From Ascaphus truei (lineage: Eukaryota > Chordata > Amphibia > Anura > Ascaphidae): a stretch of DNA of 64,000 nt. Positions 22,311-34,139 of this stretch are shown piece by piece (within the stretch, counting starts at the first letter, position 1; every line of letters begins with the position of its first letter). The stretch lies in the NCBI GenBank assembly GCA_036426205.1, contig WSYH01000145.1, positions 34,811-98,810 of the forward strand, written 5' to 3'. Under the pieces are notes generated by a model. That model saw only the letters and a program-made list of their open reading frames with translations, was not told the DNA's origin and did no database searches. The position numbers and the translations under genes were made by a program.

Positions 22311-22600
22311 CACTGTGGATATTCTGAACACCTGATACATAACGCTTGGCCCCCTAGAGGCGCACTTACCAGAACTCCCTCCTACTGTCTCTGTACGTTC
22401 TCCCTACCTACCAATTAGACTGTAAGCTCCTCGGGGCAGGGACTCCTCTTCCTTAATGTTACTTTTATGTCTAAAGCACTTATTTCCATGATCTGTTAAT
22501 TATATTATCTGTTATTTATTTGATTACCATGTGTATCACTACTGTGAAGCGCTATGTACATTAATGGTGCTATATAAATAAAGACATACAATACAATACA
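20540..22600 (+). mobile_element. L2-type LINE, 5' truncated
   Basis: It contains an L2-style reverse transcriptase frame, the C-terminal LDYCNLLLSGLP block, and a 3' UTR ending GCGCTATGTACATTAATGGTGCTATATAAATAAAG split over 22547-22583, then a (ATACA)n-like tail. The apurinic endonuclease domain is missing. The same 3' end recurs at 54488-54935. Confidence 0.88.
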
Positions 22601-22812
22601 ATATACGTGCATAACTGATGTAAATAACACATGTGTAACAGGCTCTATAGTCTCCCCGCTTGCGCACAGCTTCGGTACAGGTAGGGAGCCGGTATTGCTG
22701 TTCAGGACGTGCTGACAGGCGCATGCGCGAGCTGCCATTTGCCTATTGGGCGATATGTCCTTACTCGCGTGTATACTTAAAGTGAGTGTCCTTAAACCGG
22801 GGTATTCCTGTA

Positions 22813-23221
22813 CATTAACTATTCAACCAACCATGACACACATACAGGCATTCACACAATCCATGTGGTAATATGTGAACAGATATATTGTAACACTAAC
22901 AGCATAGATGGGAAAAGCAGCAGTGGCGTCTAGATTACCTGGCAAACCAGCAAGGGTGGCAGAAGCCGCAGTGGCATCCACATCAGCGGGTTTGGTGAAA
23001 ATGGTTAATATGATTGCAGTTCACCATCCTTGCCCACTGCAGTCACTGACTTTAGAGAATGGGTTGGGGTTTCACCTTGCTCATCTAAGGAAGGTAAATG
23101 TCCTTTGAATTTTTTTTTTAGGAAATGACATGACCCGTACAGTGATGGCACTTGTGTGTGCACCAGTAATAGAAATTCTACATTGTAAAATTATTTATTT
23201 ATTGCTTAGGGTATAACTGGA
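22813..23221. other. Unassigned
   Basis: No element recognised; the sequence includes a CGTCTAGATTACC-like unique stretch near 22927. Confidence 0.4.
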
Positions 23222-24345
23222 GTTTTATACTGTACCAGGGCCACAGATGGATTTCTTGGCCCTGGACTAGAGTTACGACCGGGCCTCACCCATGACCCAT
23301 GTCGGTGGTCTTGCGAGCCCCCTCCTCCATTTCCCTCTCTTCCTATGTTTTTCTCTCACCACCATCTCAATCCTACCCCCTCTCTTCCTCACTCACTCCC
23401 CACCTCACTCCCTCACTTACACCTCCTCTCTCCTCTCACACTCTCTCATCCATCAATTTCCCCACTCTCAATAATTCCTGCTCCCTCAATTCCCCCTTCT
23501 CACACTCATTCCCCTCCCCTTCTGGCCCCACAAACACAATCCCCCCACAAAATATATAACATAAAAAACCACGCCCACAAATACAAAAAACTTCCAACCC
23601 CAAAATATATACAAACACCCCCACCCCCCAAATACATAAAAACACCACCCAAATACATACTGTGCAAAAGAAACCCACCTCCAAATTCAAAGAAAATCCT
23701 CACCCCCAAATACACAAAGCCCTGTCATCCCCCCAAATACATATACCCCCTCACCAAATACATACAACCTCACCAAATACTTTAACCCCCCCTCCAAATT
23801 AATATGCAATACAAACTACAGACTACCTTGGGGATGGTCTAAGGCCTCTGCTGCCCCTGCGATCCCCCAGCTGCTGCTGACCTTGTGCCGGGATTCCCTC
23901 TCTCCTACACTGTGCGGGCCTGCCTTCTACCTCACTGTCCTGCGATGGGCCCCTCTCCCTTAAGCTGGTGCTCGCGCCGACATCAGAGAGAGGCCCTAGA
24001 CGGGACAGTGAGGGAGGCCCACAGCTGGACAAATCAGTTGGACCCAATTTCTTTGCCCAGCAGCCAAACCTCTGACGCCAACATGCACCGGGCCTCTCTC
24101 ATATACTGGTGCGCACCGGAAGCTGGGCCAAGCTTGCTTCTGGCTTGCACCGACATCAGAGGCTCGGCATGGGACAGTGTCAGTGAGGGAGGCCTGCAGC
24201 TGGGGAGAGCCGGGGCCCGGTGGCAACGAGAGGATTGGCAGGCGTGCAAAGAAGTTTTGGCCAGGCCCAACTTCCAAAATCGTCCGGGCCTCCCGCAGCT
24301 ACAGAGCCCAGGACCCTTGATCTGGCTCTCTTCCCCTGTTGGCAG
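23222..24345 (+). repeat. Family M repeat, copy 2
   Basis: The segment runs GCGAGCCCCCTCCTCC, then C/T-rich sequence, a tandem CCCCAAATACATA zone (23560-23790), ACCTTGGGGATGGTCT, and a GC-rich part ending near CCCCTGTTGGCAGATG. The same order occurs at 0.3-1.9 kb and 51.1-51.9 kb. Open frames within it are compositional. Confidence 0.7.
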
Positions 24346-25387
24346 ATGTACACTGCACTTTTAGTAAGCTTCATGATGACAGGCTCCCTTACCTCCATCA
24401 CAGCAAATATATTGCTCCGTTATGAACAGTGTCTGACTTGACAACTTTTATTTTATGGACAAAGATATTCACAGTGCAGTGCAATTTGGCACGGAGACAC
24501 CAAACTTAACAGAAAAAACACATCCTAACCTTGGGATGCCATTTTGTAGGCTTACCATGGTGTTCACGCAGGAGATATCCTACATCTTGCCGTGGTACTG
24601 GGAACAGTAAATCTTGCTACATCTTTATTTCGGTCAGAGCTGATTTTTTTGCCACATTTTGTAGTTGGTTGAACACAACATAGTATGATCAAATACATTA
24701 TAGTTACTACTCCTAATTAGTAGCTAATTGGTTTTTTTTCTAGGGAAAGACATTCACATTGTTGGATCATTTCACTACATATAACAAACGTGTTTTATAA
24801 TGTAATTCTGTGGTGTTAATGGGGAAATAAAGGCTTTCAACTGTAAATCAGAAACTCGTCATCAGTATTTTCTAAATGGTATACTTCTCAGCATTTTCAG
24901 GTTAATAAACAATGGCCTAGCGAAAAGAGGACAAATGTAGCCTAAGTTTTTGTTTATCTTTGGAAAGCCCTTAGAATAAAATGCATTTGAATAAATACTG
25001 TACATATATTTGTGTAGATATTTTAAGATAACATAGATCATAACACTTACTCACTGCTCAAAGTATACTTTAAGTTGGATAATTAAAAATAATTTTTCAG
25101 TAATGTAATGTTCATAAAACATTTCTTTACTTCAGAAATAATACATTGCCTGGATTAGAACACTATGGGGTTAAATATAAAGATGCACATATTTGTGTTT
25201 TTACAATGTGCAATATTTGTTTGTGTATTCCAACTACAATTTGAAGGTACTTACTATGTTAATTTAGTTGATATCAACCTCTTACATTAGGTGCAGGAGA
25301 TAATTTAGCTTCAGGATATTGTTGATCCATAACTACAACTGTTCATTTGCATGTGGTCCATCCTGTTCTATCTGCTAGAAATCCAAC
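24346..25387. other. Unassigned AT-rich sequence
   Basis: About 1 kb with no terminal repeats, motifs or coding frames recognised. Confidence 0.45.
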
Positions 25388-25396
25388 TGTTGAGTA

Positions 25397-25717
25397 GAGA
25401 TGGGTGTGTTTTTTTGTGGCGGATTTAGATCCGCCGGTTCCTGTGGTCCACAGATCATTCTTTTAAAGACATTCGCAGTTTCTGATTTTGTATTTTATTT
25501 TAGATAGCAGTCCGAAATCCATGAATGGATTTTAAAAAATCTTAAAAATCTGAGCATGCATTAATCCACAGGGGTTAGGGGTGAGAAGGGGGGGATATAA
25601 AAAAAATCTGCCCGGATTGTATCCAATGGTGGATTTTGATCAGTATGCACAGATTTTAGCGCCCAATCTGTAGATAAAATCCGGGAAATGGATTTGGACT
25701 GGTTCGCCCATCTCAAA
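25397..25717. mobile_element. hAT-type MITE, 321 bp
   Basis: The left end GAGATGGGTG and the right end CGCCCATCTC (followed by AAA) are inverted. The element is bounded by TGTTGAGTA at 25388-25396 and 25718-25726, an 8-9 bp target duplication consistent with hAT. No coding sequence. Confidence 0.8.
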
Positions 25718-25960
25718 TGTTGAGTACTTTCAAGGGTTGTTGGAGCTACAGTACAGTAATGTACCAGAGTATTTAAGAAGAATGGAATTGGAAGGAGTCT
25801 GAATGGCTTGTTTAAATCATGTTTTTTCTCTTTTATTTGAGTCAATAAATTCCACCATGTTTGAGGTGTAGAACAATTTGCATCATATGCAGAAAATTAT
25901 GTATTACATAAAGTAATGAGGTAGAAATAGCTGTGTTATTCCAATTGCGATAGTGCAGAG

Positions 25961-26180
25961 TAAATGAGTACTACACTTCAGTATTAGGTGATACCTTTTT
26001 TATTTGGACAAACAATTGAGCCAAGCCAAGTTTCAAGAGTTCTCCTCTCTTACTCAAGTCAGCAGTACTCATTTTGGACCTGAGGAAGTGAGGAGAACGC
26101 ACGAAAGCTTGTGTTATACTGTAGTATCCATTGTTAGTCCAAATAAAACAGGTTTCACCTAATACCGAAGTACTCATTTA
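25961..26180. repeat. 220-bp fold-back with hammerhead-like block
   Basis: TAAATGAGTA at the left mirrors TACTCATTTA at the right, and the arms continue through TTAGGTGATACC/GGTTTCACCTAA and ATTTGGAC/GTCCAAAT. Inside, on the plus strand, CTGAGGA (26080-26086), a GTG/CAC stem and GAAAGC form a hammerhead-like arrangement. This resembles the CGAAAGCTTG phrase of the repeats at 60.3 and 63.8 kb. Confidence 0.7.
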
Positions 26181-26867
26181 CATCAAGTACAAACACAAGC
26201 AGAGAGTGGGGCAATGCATCAAAACACAATTCTATTCACAGTACATAACCCACATCAGTTTAAGTGTAATACTGTAGCATGACTATAGATAATGTATCTC
26301 TAATATTATAATGTGCAGTATAACCATGAATGTGTTATGCCAAAAAATTGATACCTTAAAAAAAGTTACTTTCCATTTATTATTTTTTAATCTTAATGAT
26401 TCTGTGTAAGAAAATATATATGAAAAGGTCAGTTTATTAATCTGACAAATGTAAGACAATATTTTAAACTCGTAAGGTGGTTAAAGTGGTGAAGTGAGGA
26501 TTTTAAAAATTAACCATTTGTTTTCTGTTGAAGGACAAAGGTTTTTATTGCATGCATTATGTTTCTTTTATAATACTATATTATTTATTTTCATTAAGTA
26601 AATGTATTTGATGTACAGTACAACTAGTGAACATAAGAGATAGCTTTTAGTGGCAGATGACTTCACTACAAAAAGTCAAGGGTGTGTAATTTAACAGGAA
26701 TTGAATATACCCTTTAATAAACAATGAGGGTCATTAAATACTTCTCCTGACCTATGGTATGTGTCCTATGTAAAAAATCTGAAGTAAGACTTTTTTCCTG
26801 CCAAACTCACTTCTATTAAATCTTGTGCCCTTGCTTGCTTAGCCAAGTCAGACTTATGGGGGCCTAT
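26181..26867. other. Unassigned AT-rich sequence
   Basis: No recognisable feature. Confidence 0.45.
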
Positions 26868-27489
26868 GCAGTAAGTGTTCATAAGCCACTTATCGAGCAC
26901 TTATCGCCCAAAATGCCTACTCCGATTCAGTAAGCATTGATAAGTGGGTGATAAAAGACTGAAATGCCCCCAAAAATGTACTTAAAAAAAAAAATCACTG
27001 AGTGAGCGGCGATAAGCCACTTAGCGCCAGGTTCTGAAACTCGTGCAATTCTAGTAGCCGGGATTAGGTTATCAAGGCCTATCAGGGCTCTAGAAAAAAA
27101 GTTGTCAGGAAGGAGGTTAGAACCTGCCGATAGGCGGTGAGACGGGACTTAGAATAAAAATGCCGTTTTCCTTCATCGGATTGATGCCGGGAATCTCCGG
27201 AGATGATATAAATTAATATCACCACCGGAGAACCCCGGCATCAATCCCATGCAATAAAAATGCATTTACAGTCAACTTCATTACCTTAGCGGGTAACTGC
27301 TAAGGCAATGAAGGGGTTAATGGACAACAGAAGCTTTATTGGGGGCAGAGGGGGTGAGTGAAGGGGGTACTTGGCCCTTCAATCACCTCTCACCTCCAAT
27401 AAACATAACAATATGTTATTATCACTAATACACAACCCCTCTCCCTGTGCCCCCACGTAAAACCATAATTTATTATTTTATGTACATGA

Positions 27490-27745
27490 TTCATACAAGA
27501 GGCCTGCTGGGGTCCCCAGGTGGTCCTCACGGGTGTCCGTTGGCCACCAGGTGGTTCCTGCTGGTGTCTTGGGGCCCCAACGGGGTCCCTGGGTGGTCCA
27601 TGCGGGAGTCTGGAGGGCCTTGGGTGGTTCCCATGGGTGTCTGGGGGCACTGGGGGGTTTCTCATGGGTGTCCAGGGGTCCTCGGATGGTCCCTGTGGGT
27701 GTCCGGGGGTCCTCAGGTGGTTCCTGTGGGTCCCTGCTGGCCTGC
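27490..27745. repeat. 31-bp minisatellite (copy B)
   Basis: Reverse-complement version of the minisatellite at 8945-9620, with units around GGGGTCCTCAGGTGGTTCC. The frames through it are not coding. Confidence 0.85.
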
Positions 27746-27867
27746 GGTACCATTCCTGTATATATAAAAAATAAACATGGCCTACATTTCAATAAATACA
27801 GTAATACAATAATATATTTCAGTAAACACACATACAGGTGGTACGGTATGTGTTTGGTGGTATGGTA

Positions 27868-28261
27868 CACTGGCGACACACTTTATTCGAGCTCGGCTAG
27901 TCCCACGAATTCGGGTATACCCGGGTGTATTGAGGTTTGTGACTGTTTTTCGCGGGTGACATTGCAGGTATTTTCCAGGCAGGGATTGAAGCATTTTATT
28001 GTCGTGGCTGCAATACTGCACAGTAATATATATACTGCATTACAATTCATGAATTTATGCCATCTGGTAGAAAGACGCGAAGCATTGCAGCCCTATAAAT
28101 CCTAATCATTATTCATTTAACAGATAGACGCCCGTCAGCCAGGCATGAACCCAGGCTGGAAGGCAAACACAACGGGGCTTGTCAGAGGTGAGGAGCGGCG
28201 CATTCCAGGTATCTGCCAGGTACATACTGGGTATTTGCTCGAATAAAGTGTGTCGGTGCAG
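27868..28261. mobile_element. TA-flanked MITE (family V), copy 1
   Basis: The 19-bp inverted repeat CGACACACTTTATTCGAGC is perfect at both ends (27874-27892 and its complement ending 28255). Adding CACTGG/CTGCAC extensions and flanking TA gives the full element. A second copy in opposite orientation lies at 41164-41561. No coding sequence. Confidence 0.85.
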
Positions 28262-28322
28262 TATGTGTTTGGTGGTATGGTATGTGTTTGGTGGTATGGT
28301 ATTTTAACATATTATCCAGATA

Positions 28323-28643
28323 TGGATAATAGCTGATTTGCCCATTATTAAAACAAACATTAGCCAGTCAGCATAAATAACGTAAATAAAAACCTTTCAC
28401 CTTACCCCTGCCATTCTGAAGGGCGTCCTCGTCAGCATACGTCAAGGCCATGTCCTCCGTTTGCCAGAAAGAATACATGAAATAAAACAATCTAATGGCC
28501 CCTAACCCCTTAATCACCTTAGTGGTTAATAGCCGCTATAGTAATTAAGGGGTTAACCCCAGTCCCCCGCTAGCCACCCTGGAGGCATACCAACCCTGGA
28601 CCCATTGAGTGGCATAGTGGTAAATCATACCCATATAATATGG
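28323..28643. repeat. Left copy of ~320-bp direct duplication flanking a PLE
   Basis: The segment from TGGATAATAGCTGATTTGCC to CCATATAATATGG is repeated at 31041-31359 with only small differences (for example CACCTTAGTGG versus CACCTAGTGG). The PLE lies exactly between the two copies. Confidence 0.9.
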
Positions 28644-29226
28644 TTCTTGTGCAGGTTTTCAAATTGGAGCGGAGCGCTGGGTGACTCAGGATTATGAAAA
28701 AGAAAAATAAATGCAATAGTGCAGATGGTATAACAATGATAGTATAATTAATAAATGTTCTCTGTAGTAGTTGTACTCACAGATTGTACTATCAAATATA
28801 GACGTATCAGAGACCCTTCTCTCTCTGATGGGAGCCCTTTAATGGAAATCCCTCAGAGTGGTGTCTTGATACTGGAAGCTTGTAATATGGTGGTTCAATT
28901 ATTCTCCCAGGGGTATGTGAAAGTGAAAGAGAGAACACACAATAGAGTAGTATAGTCTAAATTGTATTAGCAGCAATCAATGATTATATGTATAATACAC
29001 TCACATTTTGTAATAAAATAATATTCGTGGGAGAGGACAGCTGTGGATGGAGAACGCCGGTTTTTCCAGGAGCGGAGGAGCCCTTCCGCATACGTCACTG
29101 ATGCCTTCGTCACGTCCTGTGTTGTCTTAGGTCAGGGCGGAAGAGGCTGCCTGGTATATCCGTCTCCTGATGGTTTGCCAGCAGTTGTCTCCCGATCTCC
29201 TTAGCACAATCACCTCCCACAGCGGA

Positions 29227-29266
29227 TCGATTCTACGCGTTTCGCTGTGGCTTCTTCAGGAATCGA
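29227..29266 (-). ncRNA. Hammerhead ribozyme candidate in PLE 3' region
   Basis: On the minus strand stem I TCGATTC (29266-29260) pairs perfectly with GAATCGA (29233-29227). Between them are CTGAAGA (fits CUGANGA), an extra A, a short hairpin GC-CACA-GC, GAAA, CGCG and UA. That gives a two-pair stem III with a two-base loop and the cleavage triplet GUA. The weak points are the 2-bp stem II and the extra A. Confidence 0.65.
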
Positions 29267-29819
29267 ATTGATTAACCCCATAGGTCCTCCCTTATATATA
29301 TAGTCCATCATAAATTAACATAGAGCTAATCAGGGGGTCCTATCAGCTGATTGTAATTTTATGTAGAATTTACATATCATGAGTATTGGAGATGTATGTC
29401 AGTTATTTTAAACAGTGCAAACAATATAAGAAGTTCATATTCTCTGATACAATTAATACAATTTCTATTACAACAAATAAAACAGTTATATTTTAATTCA
29501 TAGTATTTAAAACAAAAGATGATGTAAAAAGGAGTATATAAAAGAATATATGAAAAATGTATTAAAAACGACGCAAGGAGTGACGGAGTTCTAAATAGGA
29601 TGAGGAAGATAGACAAAATTAGAAGCAAATACTTTCTAAAATATTATTGAAATACAAATATCATATTCTCTTAAAGGAATTATATTAAGAACTTTGATAT
29701 TAAAATTACCTTAATAAAAACACCATATTGTAGTAAAAAACACATAATATATAAGAACAATATTATAAAAGACAATATTTTAAGAACAATAATATTATTA
29801 AGAACATGTGTTCAAACCA

Positions 29820-31040
29820 TTATATTAAGAAGGCACCAATGTCTATATCAACATTCAGACCCTTTGGACTGAGGGTCTGTAGCTTATGAATCCAAAAGGT
29901 TTCCCTTTTTGTTAATGTATTTAATCTATTGCCCCCCCTCCAATGTACTGGGACATATTCAATACCTTTAAAAGTTACAAAATTGGGATTTGATTGATGA
30001 CACATATAAAAATGTTTGGAGACATTGTGTGTTAAAATGCCCTTCTTAATATTTAAAAGGTGCTCTAAAATCCGTACTTTTAGAGGCCTTGAAGTACGTC
30101 CTATGTATTGGAGACCGCAAGGACACTCTAAAAGGTAGATGACAAAATCCGTTTTACAATTGATGTACCCCTCAATTTTAAAAATTTCACCAGTGGTGTG
30201 AGATTTAAAATTGAATTTATCCTTATGTTTATGCGTGCATGCTTTGCATGCATAACAACCATAAAAACCTTTTGGTTTATCTAGCCATGTACTAGTCTCT
30301 TCATTTTTCTTCTTTAAAAAGGTGGTCGGTGCTAATTTGCTCTTAAGATTTGGAGCTTTTTTAAAAATGACAACAGGTTTATCAGGTATATGATCTTTTA
30401 AAATCACGTCATTTTGAAGGATATGCCAGTGTTTACCTATTATATTTTTGATCTGTGATGCTACTCTATTATACTGTGTAAGAAAAGCCATATTAAAATT
30501 GACGTTTTTGCTTGTATTCTTATCTTTTGTACTTAATATTTCTTTGCGGTCTACAACGTCTGCTCTAGTGACAGCTTTATCGATAGTGTTTGAGTTATAT
30601 TTCCTTTCCTTGAATTTATTCAACAGGACCTTTGATTGCTCATGGTATATCTGTTCATCAGTACAGTTTCTTTTGATTCGTCTTAACTGACCATACGGGA
30701 TATTACGAATCCATTCAGGATTATGGCAGCTGCTTTCTAATATGAAGTTATTGCTATCCACTTTTTTAAAAAATGTCTTTGTTTTTATCAAATTATTTTC
30801 AACATAAATGGTTAAGTCCAAGAATTCTACCTCTTTCTTACTCCAATTGGTAGTAAATTTTAGATTCAAATTGTTCTCTCCCATATGTGTGAAAAAAGCT
30901 TCAAGTTCTTCTACACTGCCTCTCCATATGAACAGGATATTGTCTATGAAACGATTCCATGAGACAAGGTTCGCACCAAATTCCTGGTTGGACCATATAT
31001 GATCGTCCTCCCAGATTCCCATAAATAGATTCGCGTAACT
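29820..31040 (-). CDS. PLE polyprotein C-terminal part (RT end plus GIY-YIG endonuclease)
   Basis: This is an uninterrupted frame of about 400 residues. The Penelope family joins a telomerase-like reverse transcriptase to a GIY-YIG nuclease that nicks the target. In the sequence, SYANLFMGIWEDD is followed by FIDNILFIW at residues 25-33, the motif C position. A linker with VEFLDLTIYV and PYGQLRRIKRN comes next, then a Cys-rich CYACKACTHK motif, and then VIYLLECPCGLQYIGRTSRP (from residue 294), where the nuclease Tyr/Arg elements are visible. The ending RETFWIHKLQTLSPKGLN is typical of the family. Motif C reads FIDN where two adjacent Asp are expected, so the polymerase would be impaired. The first part of the RT is missing through 5' truncation. 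Residue 1 is only the first Met; the sense extends a few codons upstream. Confidence 0.9.
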   Translation of the reverse strand, partial: SYANLFMGIWEDDHIWSNQEFGANLVSWNRFIDNILFIWRGSVEELEAFFTHMGENNLNLKFTTNWSKKEVEFLDLTIYVENNLIKTKTFFKKVDSNNFILESSCHNPEWIRNIPYGQLRRIKRNCTDEQIYHEQSKVLLNKFKERKYNSNTIDKAVTRADVVDRKEILSTKDKNTSKNVNFNMAFLTQYNRVASQIKNIIGKHWHILQNDVILKDHIPDKPVVIFKKAPNLKSKLAPTTFLKKKNEETSTWLDKPKGFYGCYACKACTHKHKDKFNFKSHTTGEIFKIEGYINCKTDFVIYLLECPCGLQYIGRTSRPLKVRILEHLLNIKKGILTHNVSKHFYMCHQSNPNFVTFKGIEYVPVHWRGGNRLNTLTKRETFWIHKLQTLSPKGLNVDIDIGAFLI

Positions 31041-31359
31041 TGGATAATAGCTGATTTGCCCATTATTAAAACAAACATTAGCCAGTCAGCATAAATAACG
31101 TAAATAAAAACCTTTCACCTTACCCCTGCCATTCTGAAGGGCGTCCTCGTCAGCATACGTCAAGGCCATGTCCTCCGTTTGCCAGAAAGAATACATAAAT
31201 AAAACAATCTAATGGCCCCTAACCCCTTAATCACCTAGTGGTTAATAGCCGCTATAGTAATTAAGGGGTTAACCCCAGTCCCCCGCTAGCCACCCTGGAG
31301 GCATACCAACCCTGGACCCATTGAGTGGCATAGTGGTAAATCATACCCATATAATATGG
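31041..31359. repeat. Right copy of ~320-bp direct duplication flanking a PLE
   Basis: Near-identical to 28323-28643. Its right side continues into the AT-rich part of transposon copy B (GCATGATAAGCC), showing it is the original junction. Confidence 0.9.
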
Positions 31360-32196
31360 GCATGATAAGCCACTATAGCACTCAATGGTAACCCTAATCA
31401 AAAAGCATGAAGGCCAAAATTCAACAATAATCAAATACAAGCACCTAAACAACACAATTCAAGAAATAAAAACACTAGCCAACCAATTAAATAAATACAA
31501 GCAGTAACCAACTAAACCATTAATTAATTTCAACCAGTATCCAACAAATAAATAAATTAATAAAACCACTATCCAACATATCACTTAAAAGCAGGAGACA
31601 ACACAAGAAATCATTATCTAAAAATGCTAATCAATCGATAAAAAATACAAAACAAGCCAGCAAAATGACAAACAATGACATCCACAAAATAAACATAAAT
31701 AGAAAAAATAACACTCAATACAAAGCAAGCATTTGGCAAAAAATGCATTGGCTAATACGTACTGTATTGATCTGTACACTAAAGGGGTTAAGATTAATAA
31801 ATTTTTAGTCAATGGACAAAGAAAAACATAAAATAAAAAATATACAGTCCAAAAACTGGAAAAAAAAATACATTTACATACTCAGGAAGTAGGGAGTCCC
31901 CGGACTTGAAATCAATGCGGTTCTGTTCTGGAGACCCCCTGCTACAATACTGTAATGTTTAATATTAAATAAACCCCCCACGATCGCCTGTGAAAGGCGC
32001 ACAGTAGAGTAACTGATTCAGCCTCTTACTTCGCGTCCATTACAGAAAGGCAGACCCCGGTAGGACTCACACAGCAGGGACCCGTGGTGTGTTAATCCAA
32101 AGGGCCATTACAGTCTGCCCCGGCAAACTTGTGCGGATCACGGGGAAATCTCGAAATCCATTTCGAGATTTGTTCGAATAACGGCCGCTGCATCTG

Positions 32197-32989
32197 TAGA
32201 AGCATAATGTTGGATATCACTAAGGATGGGCATTTTTTGTGTTTTTTGTTATTGGTTTCGGCCCCAGACAAAAATAAAATGTGTTTTGGACATAGAGTTG
32301 GTTCTAAAATATTTCCTTGTTTTGAATTTGTTTTTACTTAAACTCGATCGGTTGTTTCGGTGTTTGATTTGGTATTGTTTTTTTTAACCAAAATATGGGG
32401 AAAAATAAATAATTGAAAAAACAGTAAAGCATGAATAAATGCTTAAACTAATGATGCTCAAACTGTGCGTCTCCCTTACCCAGCGGCTAGCCATGCCCCC
32501 CCCCCCCTTTTGTCTGTGTGATTTTTCAATGCATTTTGCGTGTGTCATAGTAAAACGTCTATCATAGTAAAAGGTTTTGTACTACGCGCTTTCTTCTTTT
32601 GCGATCTCTCTGAGGAGATGTGATTTTGAAGACCTATCTGGATGCTGCAAGAGCTCCTTCATATAACGTAACACTTGATTTTCACATAAAATATGCAAGT
32701 TTATACACCAAACAATACCACACATATTGGGTTTATTTAACAGAGATACTATCTCATGATTGATCTAATTTTCATATCTACCTCATAGTCGTGCCTCAGA
32801 ATTTCTAAAGAAAACATATATACACTTGCAAATGATTAGAAGCACGAGTCATTAATCTCACTTGTTATGTAAAGCAATTACAATGCTTCTGTATATATCC
32901 TTTTTCACATGTATGCATAATTATGTACAGCTTTTTTGTCACTTGTTATTATTTATTAACTTCACAATTAATAATTATAACACAACACG
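32197..32989. other. Unassigned
   Basis: Between two family T ends; AT-rich with a C-run near 32500. No recognised element. Confidence 0.4.
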
Positions 32990-34085
32990 TTAACTCTAGG
33001 ATAACGAAAAAGAACCCAGTTAACTGCACTCAAAGTAGTATTAATAGCTGAAATAGCCTGGGATAACAATTGTCCCACTATGTGAGGTAAAGTCACCTCT
33101 ACCTAGCGACAAACTAAAGTGAGTCAGAGCTCACAAAACCAATAATTCAAAAAAATAAAAAATATTTATTATGACAACCATGACAACTTAAAATTACAAA
33201 ACAAACAGATTACTAAAATCCCCTATGGGGTGTTAGATCGAGACCTGACAGGTGTGAGTCAGTTGATAAGATGAGACTCAAATAGTAAGATTAATATCCT
33301 CAAATTACACCTGTTGATGAATGCAGTGGGTGGTACGCAGTAAAGAAAATCCGATATTAGTATAATCACCTAATTGGCACACAGTATAGGAAGTATCAAA
33401 TGACATACAATGTAACAGCATAAATGCTAAGTATATTCAAGTTCACAAGTATACATATGGGTATGTGCCGTATAGCCACACAGAAGAAATAGTAGAGACC
33501 TGACTACACCATTGCCAAGTGATACACCTGTAATCACATATGACCACATCAATTGGTGACCTAGAAAATCACTCTTACTTCAATAAAAAACATGAATGTT
33601 AGAGTCAACATAATTGGGATTGCATTATAACACTTAGTAGCTGCACCAAAAATGTCCTAATAGCGAAGGCTGTTAGTATATTAGACTCAGCGGCATGAAG
33701 GCACTAAATCAGTAACATAATAGGCAAATATTGCAACCAAGTGTGTCCCAGTATGTGATACTACGTTACCAGCCCCGAGTAGACACTGCATGTGTCTCAC
33801 GATCCAACACCCTCAGAGACGCCAGCGTGGTGACGTCATCAAACCTACGCACGTTTCGTGTGTATCACACACTTCATCAGGGGGAGGAGTTAAGTTACGA
33901 GGCTGAAGGGATGTTTAAATACACTCTCTCATGGGTGTGTCTTGGTAAATACCTCCAATCCCGATGTCTTTTCGGGTCCGGCAATAAAGCAAGCATAGTG
34001 TTCCTAAATAAGGCTGTTTCAAGGCACAGCTTGCTTGTTAAGCGACATTCAGTGCATTTGGTAGCATATAAACCCTAAAAAAGAG
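32990..34085 (-). mobile_element. Non-coding PLE-like element
   Basis: A hammerhead motif on the minus strand at 33844-33882 is followed on that strand by about 850 bp of AT-rich non-coding sequence. Upstream of the motif on that strand lie a TGATGACGTCACC block and GC-richer sequence. This layout matches the 3' regions of the coding PLEs. No frame with RT or nuclease is present, and the boundaries are approximate. Confidence 0.5.
33844..33882 (-). ncRNA. Hammerhead ribozyme candidate
   Basis: On the minus strand CTGATGA (33880-33874) is followed by an extra A, a perfect 6-bp stem II GTGTGT-GAT-ACACAC, GAAA (33857-33854), and a 3-bp stem III ACG-TG-CGT with A at the cleavage position. Stem I is short (CC/GG), which is the weak point. 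Confidence 0.6.
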
Positions 34086-34139
34086 ATGGATAATTAACTG
34101 CTCTGAAGTATTCCCATCCATTGCTGCAGATTGAATCTT

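Larger units (their letters stand above)
20421..22810. mobile_element. TA-flanked MITE split by an L2 LINE
   Basis: The left end reads TA then CAGGCCTACCCCACATTAA; the right end reads TTAAACCGGGGTATTCCTG then TA (22811-22812). These are imperfect inverted termini. The two pieces (20421-20539 and about 22601-22810) are separated by the L2 insertion, so the MITE is the older of the two. Confidence 0.55.
28644..31040 (-). mobile_element. Penelope-like element, 5' truncated
   Basis: The minus-strand frame (31040-29820) carries the end of the reverse transcriptase and a GIY-YIG endonuclease. About 1.2 kb of non-coding 3' sequence follows, including a hammerhead motif at 29227-29266. The element is cut inside the SYANLFMG part of the reverse transcriptase. 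It is bordered by a long direct duplication of host sequence. Confidence 0.9.
26868..32196. mobile_element. Family T transposon, copy B (inverted, nested)
   Basis: The right end GTTCGAATAACGGCCGCTGCATCTG before TA (split at 32172-32196) matches copy A. Interior blocks appear in reverse order and complement: a TAATACACAACCC block (27430), minisatellite, hairpin block and AT-rich block. Nested in it are a MITE (27868-28261) and a PLE (28644-31040). The left end differs from copy A: 26868 begins GGGCCTATGCAGTAAGTG and includes a palindrome of TTGATGCCGGG/CCCGGCATCAA arms near 27180-27245, so either another element lies there or the left end is recombined. Confidence 0.6.
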
